In this document: positions 63,901 to 64,000 of the stretch, piece after piece
Position numbering within the stretch: the first letter of the stretch is position 1
Layout: the number at the start of each line of letters is the position of its first letter
NCBI GenBank assembly: GCA_028554645.1
Contig: JAQOOI010000007.1
Span: 1 to 64,000, forward strand
Length of the DNA stretch: 64,000 nt
Origin: Omphalotus guepiniiformis
Taxonomy: Eukaryota > Basidiomycota > Agaricomycetes > Agaricales > Omphalotaceae
Reading direction: 5' to 3'
Program-made: the position numbers and the translations under genes
Notes under the pieces: generated by a model
Seen by the model: the letters and a program-made list of their open reading frames with translations, nothing else
The model's database searches: none
Told to the model about the DNA's origin: nothing

Positions 63901-64000
63901 TTGTCTCATGTTCTCTTACACAGGGCAAGGGTAAACAGGTGGTCAAGCCAAGACCGAAGATTCGGAAGATGCGTGTGGAGGAACCTGTCGACGACGCAGC
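60951..64000 (+). pseudogene. Antisense gene I of element A (A3 copy), partial, split by A4
   Basis: Because A3 is reversed, this gene reads on the plus strand. Exons are 60951-61016, 61130-61291, 61343-61531, 61580-61736 joined to 63588-63655, 63708-63869 and 63924 to the window edge. All donors and acceptors of the A1 model are conserved (GTAAGT, GTAGGC, GTAAGT, GTATGT, GTTCGT; CAG/TAG acceptors) although the bases differ at many third positions. Exon 4 is split by the A4 solo LTR, which should disable it. It gives an independent third alignment supporting the exon model. Confidence 0.75.
61737..63583 (-). repeat. Solo LTR A4 (1847 bp) inside an A3 exon
   Basis: A complete A LTR in reverse orientation with no internal region, flanked by the 4-bp duplication CCGG (61733-61736 and 63584-63587). 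Confidence 0.95.

Larger units (their letters stand above)
58808..64000 (-). mobile_element. Element A, copy 3 (A3), 3' end only, minus strand
   Basis: 3' LTR (58808-60646), PPT region, then the antisense-gene region running off the window, interrupted by solo LTR A4. It inserted in B' after CCGC; the other end is outside the window. Confidence 0.9.

Overview
The window looks like a transposon graveyard and nursery from a mushroom-forming basidiomycete (Agaricomycetes). The evidence is short GT-AG introns of about 50 bp with CTAAC/CTAAT branch sites, a FunK1-type fungal protein kinase, a basidiomycete kinase-like pseudogene, and Ty3/gypsy and Ty1/copia LTR retrotransposons of fungal type. More than 90% of the sequence from 4557 to 64000 is mobile DNA, nested up to four levels deep. 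No rRNA, tRNA, CRISPR or prokaryotic features were seen.

Layout. 1-4556 is host sequence: a decayed kinase-like gene (about 42-1560), unremarkable sequence, a short tandem repeat (2779-3320), a five-exon minus-strand gene for a small coiled-coil protein (3191-4060), and what may be the last exon of a gene cut by the insertion block (4422-4556). 4557-21089 is element A copy 1 (A1, 16.5 kb). 21090-27680 is a Ty1/copia element (D) lacking its 5' end, followed by its 3' LTR. 27681-29661 is a decayed FunK1 kinase gene on the minus strand. From 29662 to beyond the window end lies a minus-strand chromodomain Ty3/gypsy element (B1), broken by A2 (30694-47266, complete, 4-bp TSD TCGC), by a diverged A-like solo LTR (C, 47463-48956, TSD ACGG) and by another B element (B'). 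B' is itself broken by a young, apparently complete B element (B2, 51967-58235, two 452-bp LTRs identical by eye, TSD GAAAT) and by a minus-strand A copy (A3, 58808 onward). A3 carries a solo A LTR (A4, 61737-63583, TSD CCGG) inside one of its exons.

The most interesting system is element A. It has 1.84-kb LTRs and a TGG-type primer site. Three sense ORFs (Gag; a protein with a retropepsin motif; RT-RNaseH-integrase) are each offset by -1, with a slippery heptamer at each junction, which is a Gag/Pro/Pol double-frameshift plan. A 5-kb 3' region carries two antisense, multi-intron genes (about 342 and 660 aa in my splice models) that are not part of Gag-Pol. Because the introns lie on the antisense strand they would survive in the sense genomic RNA, so a retroelement can carry intron-containing genes indefinitely. 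Both genes recur in A1 and A2, and the first part of the larger one recurs in A3. A second polypurine-tract-like module lies between the two antisense genes.

The B elements are chromoviruses with a C-terminal chromodomain. B2 shows a 13-nt perfect complementarity between the site just after its 5' LTR and a point in the LTR about 33 bp downstream of a TATA box, the signature of Tf1/sushi-type self-priming, and a G GGT TTT slippery site before the gag stop. The copia element contains a 552-codon overlapping ORF ending in a hydrophobic segment. All product names are assignments from motifs read by eye; no database search was run.
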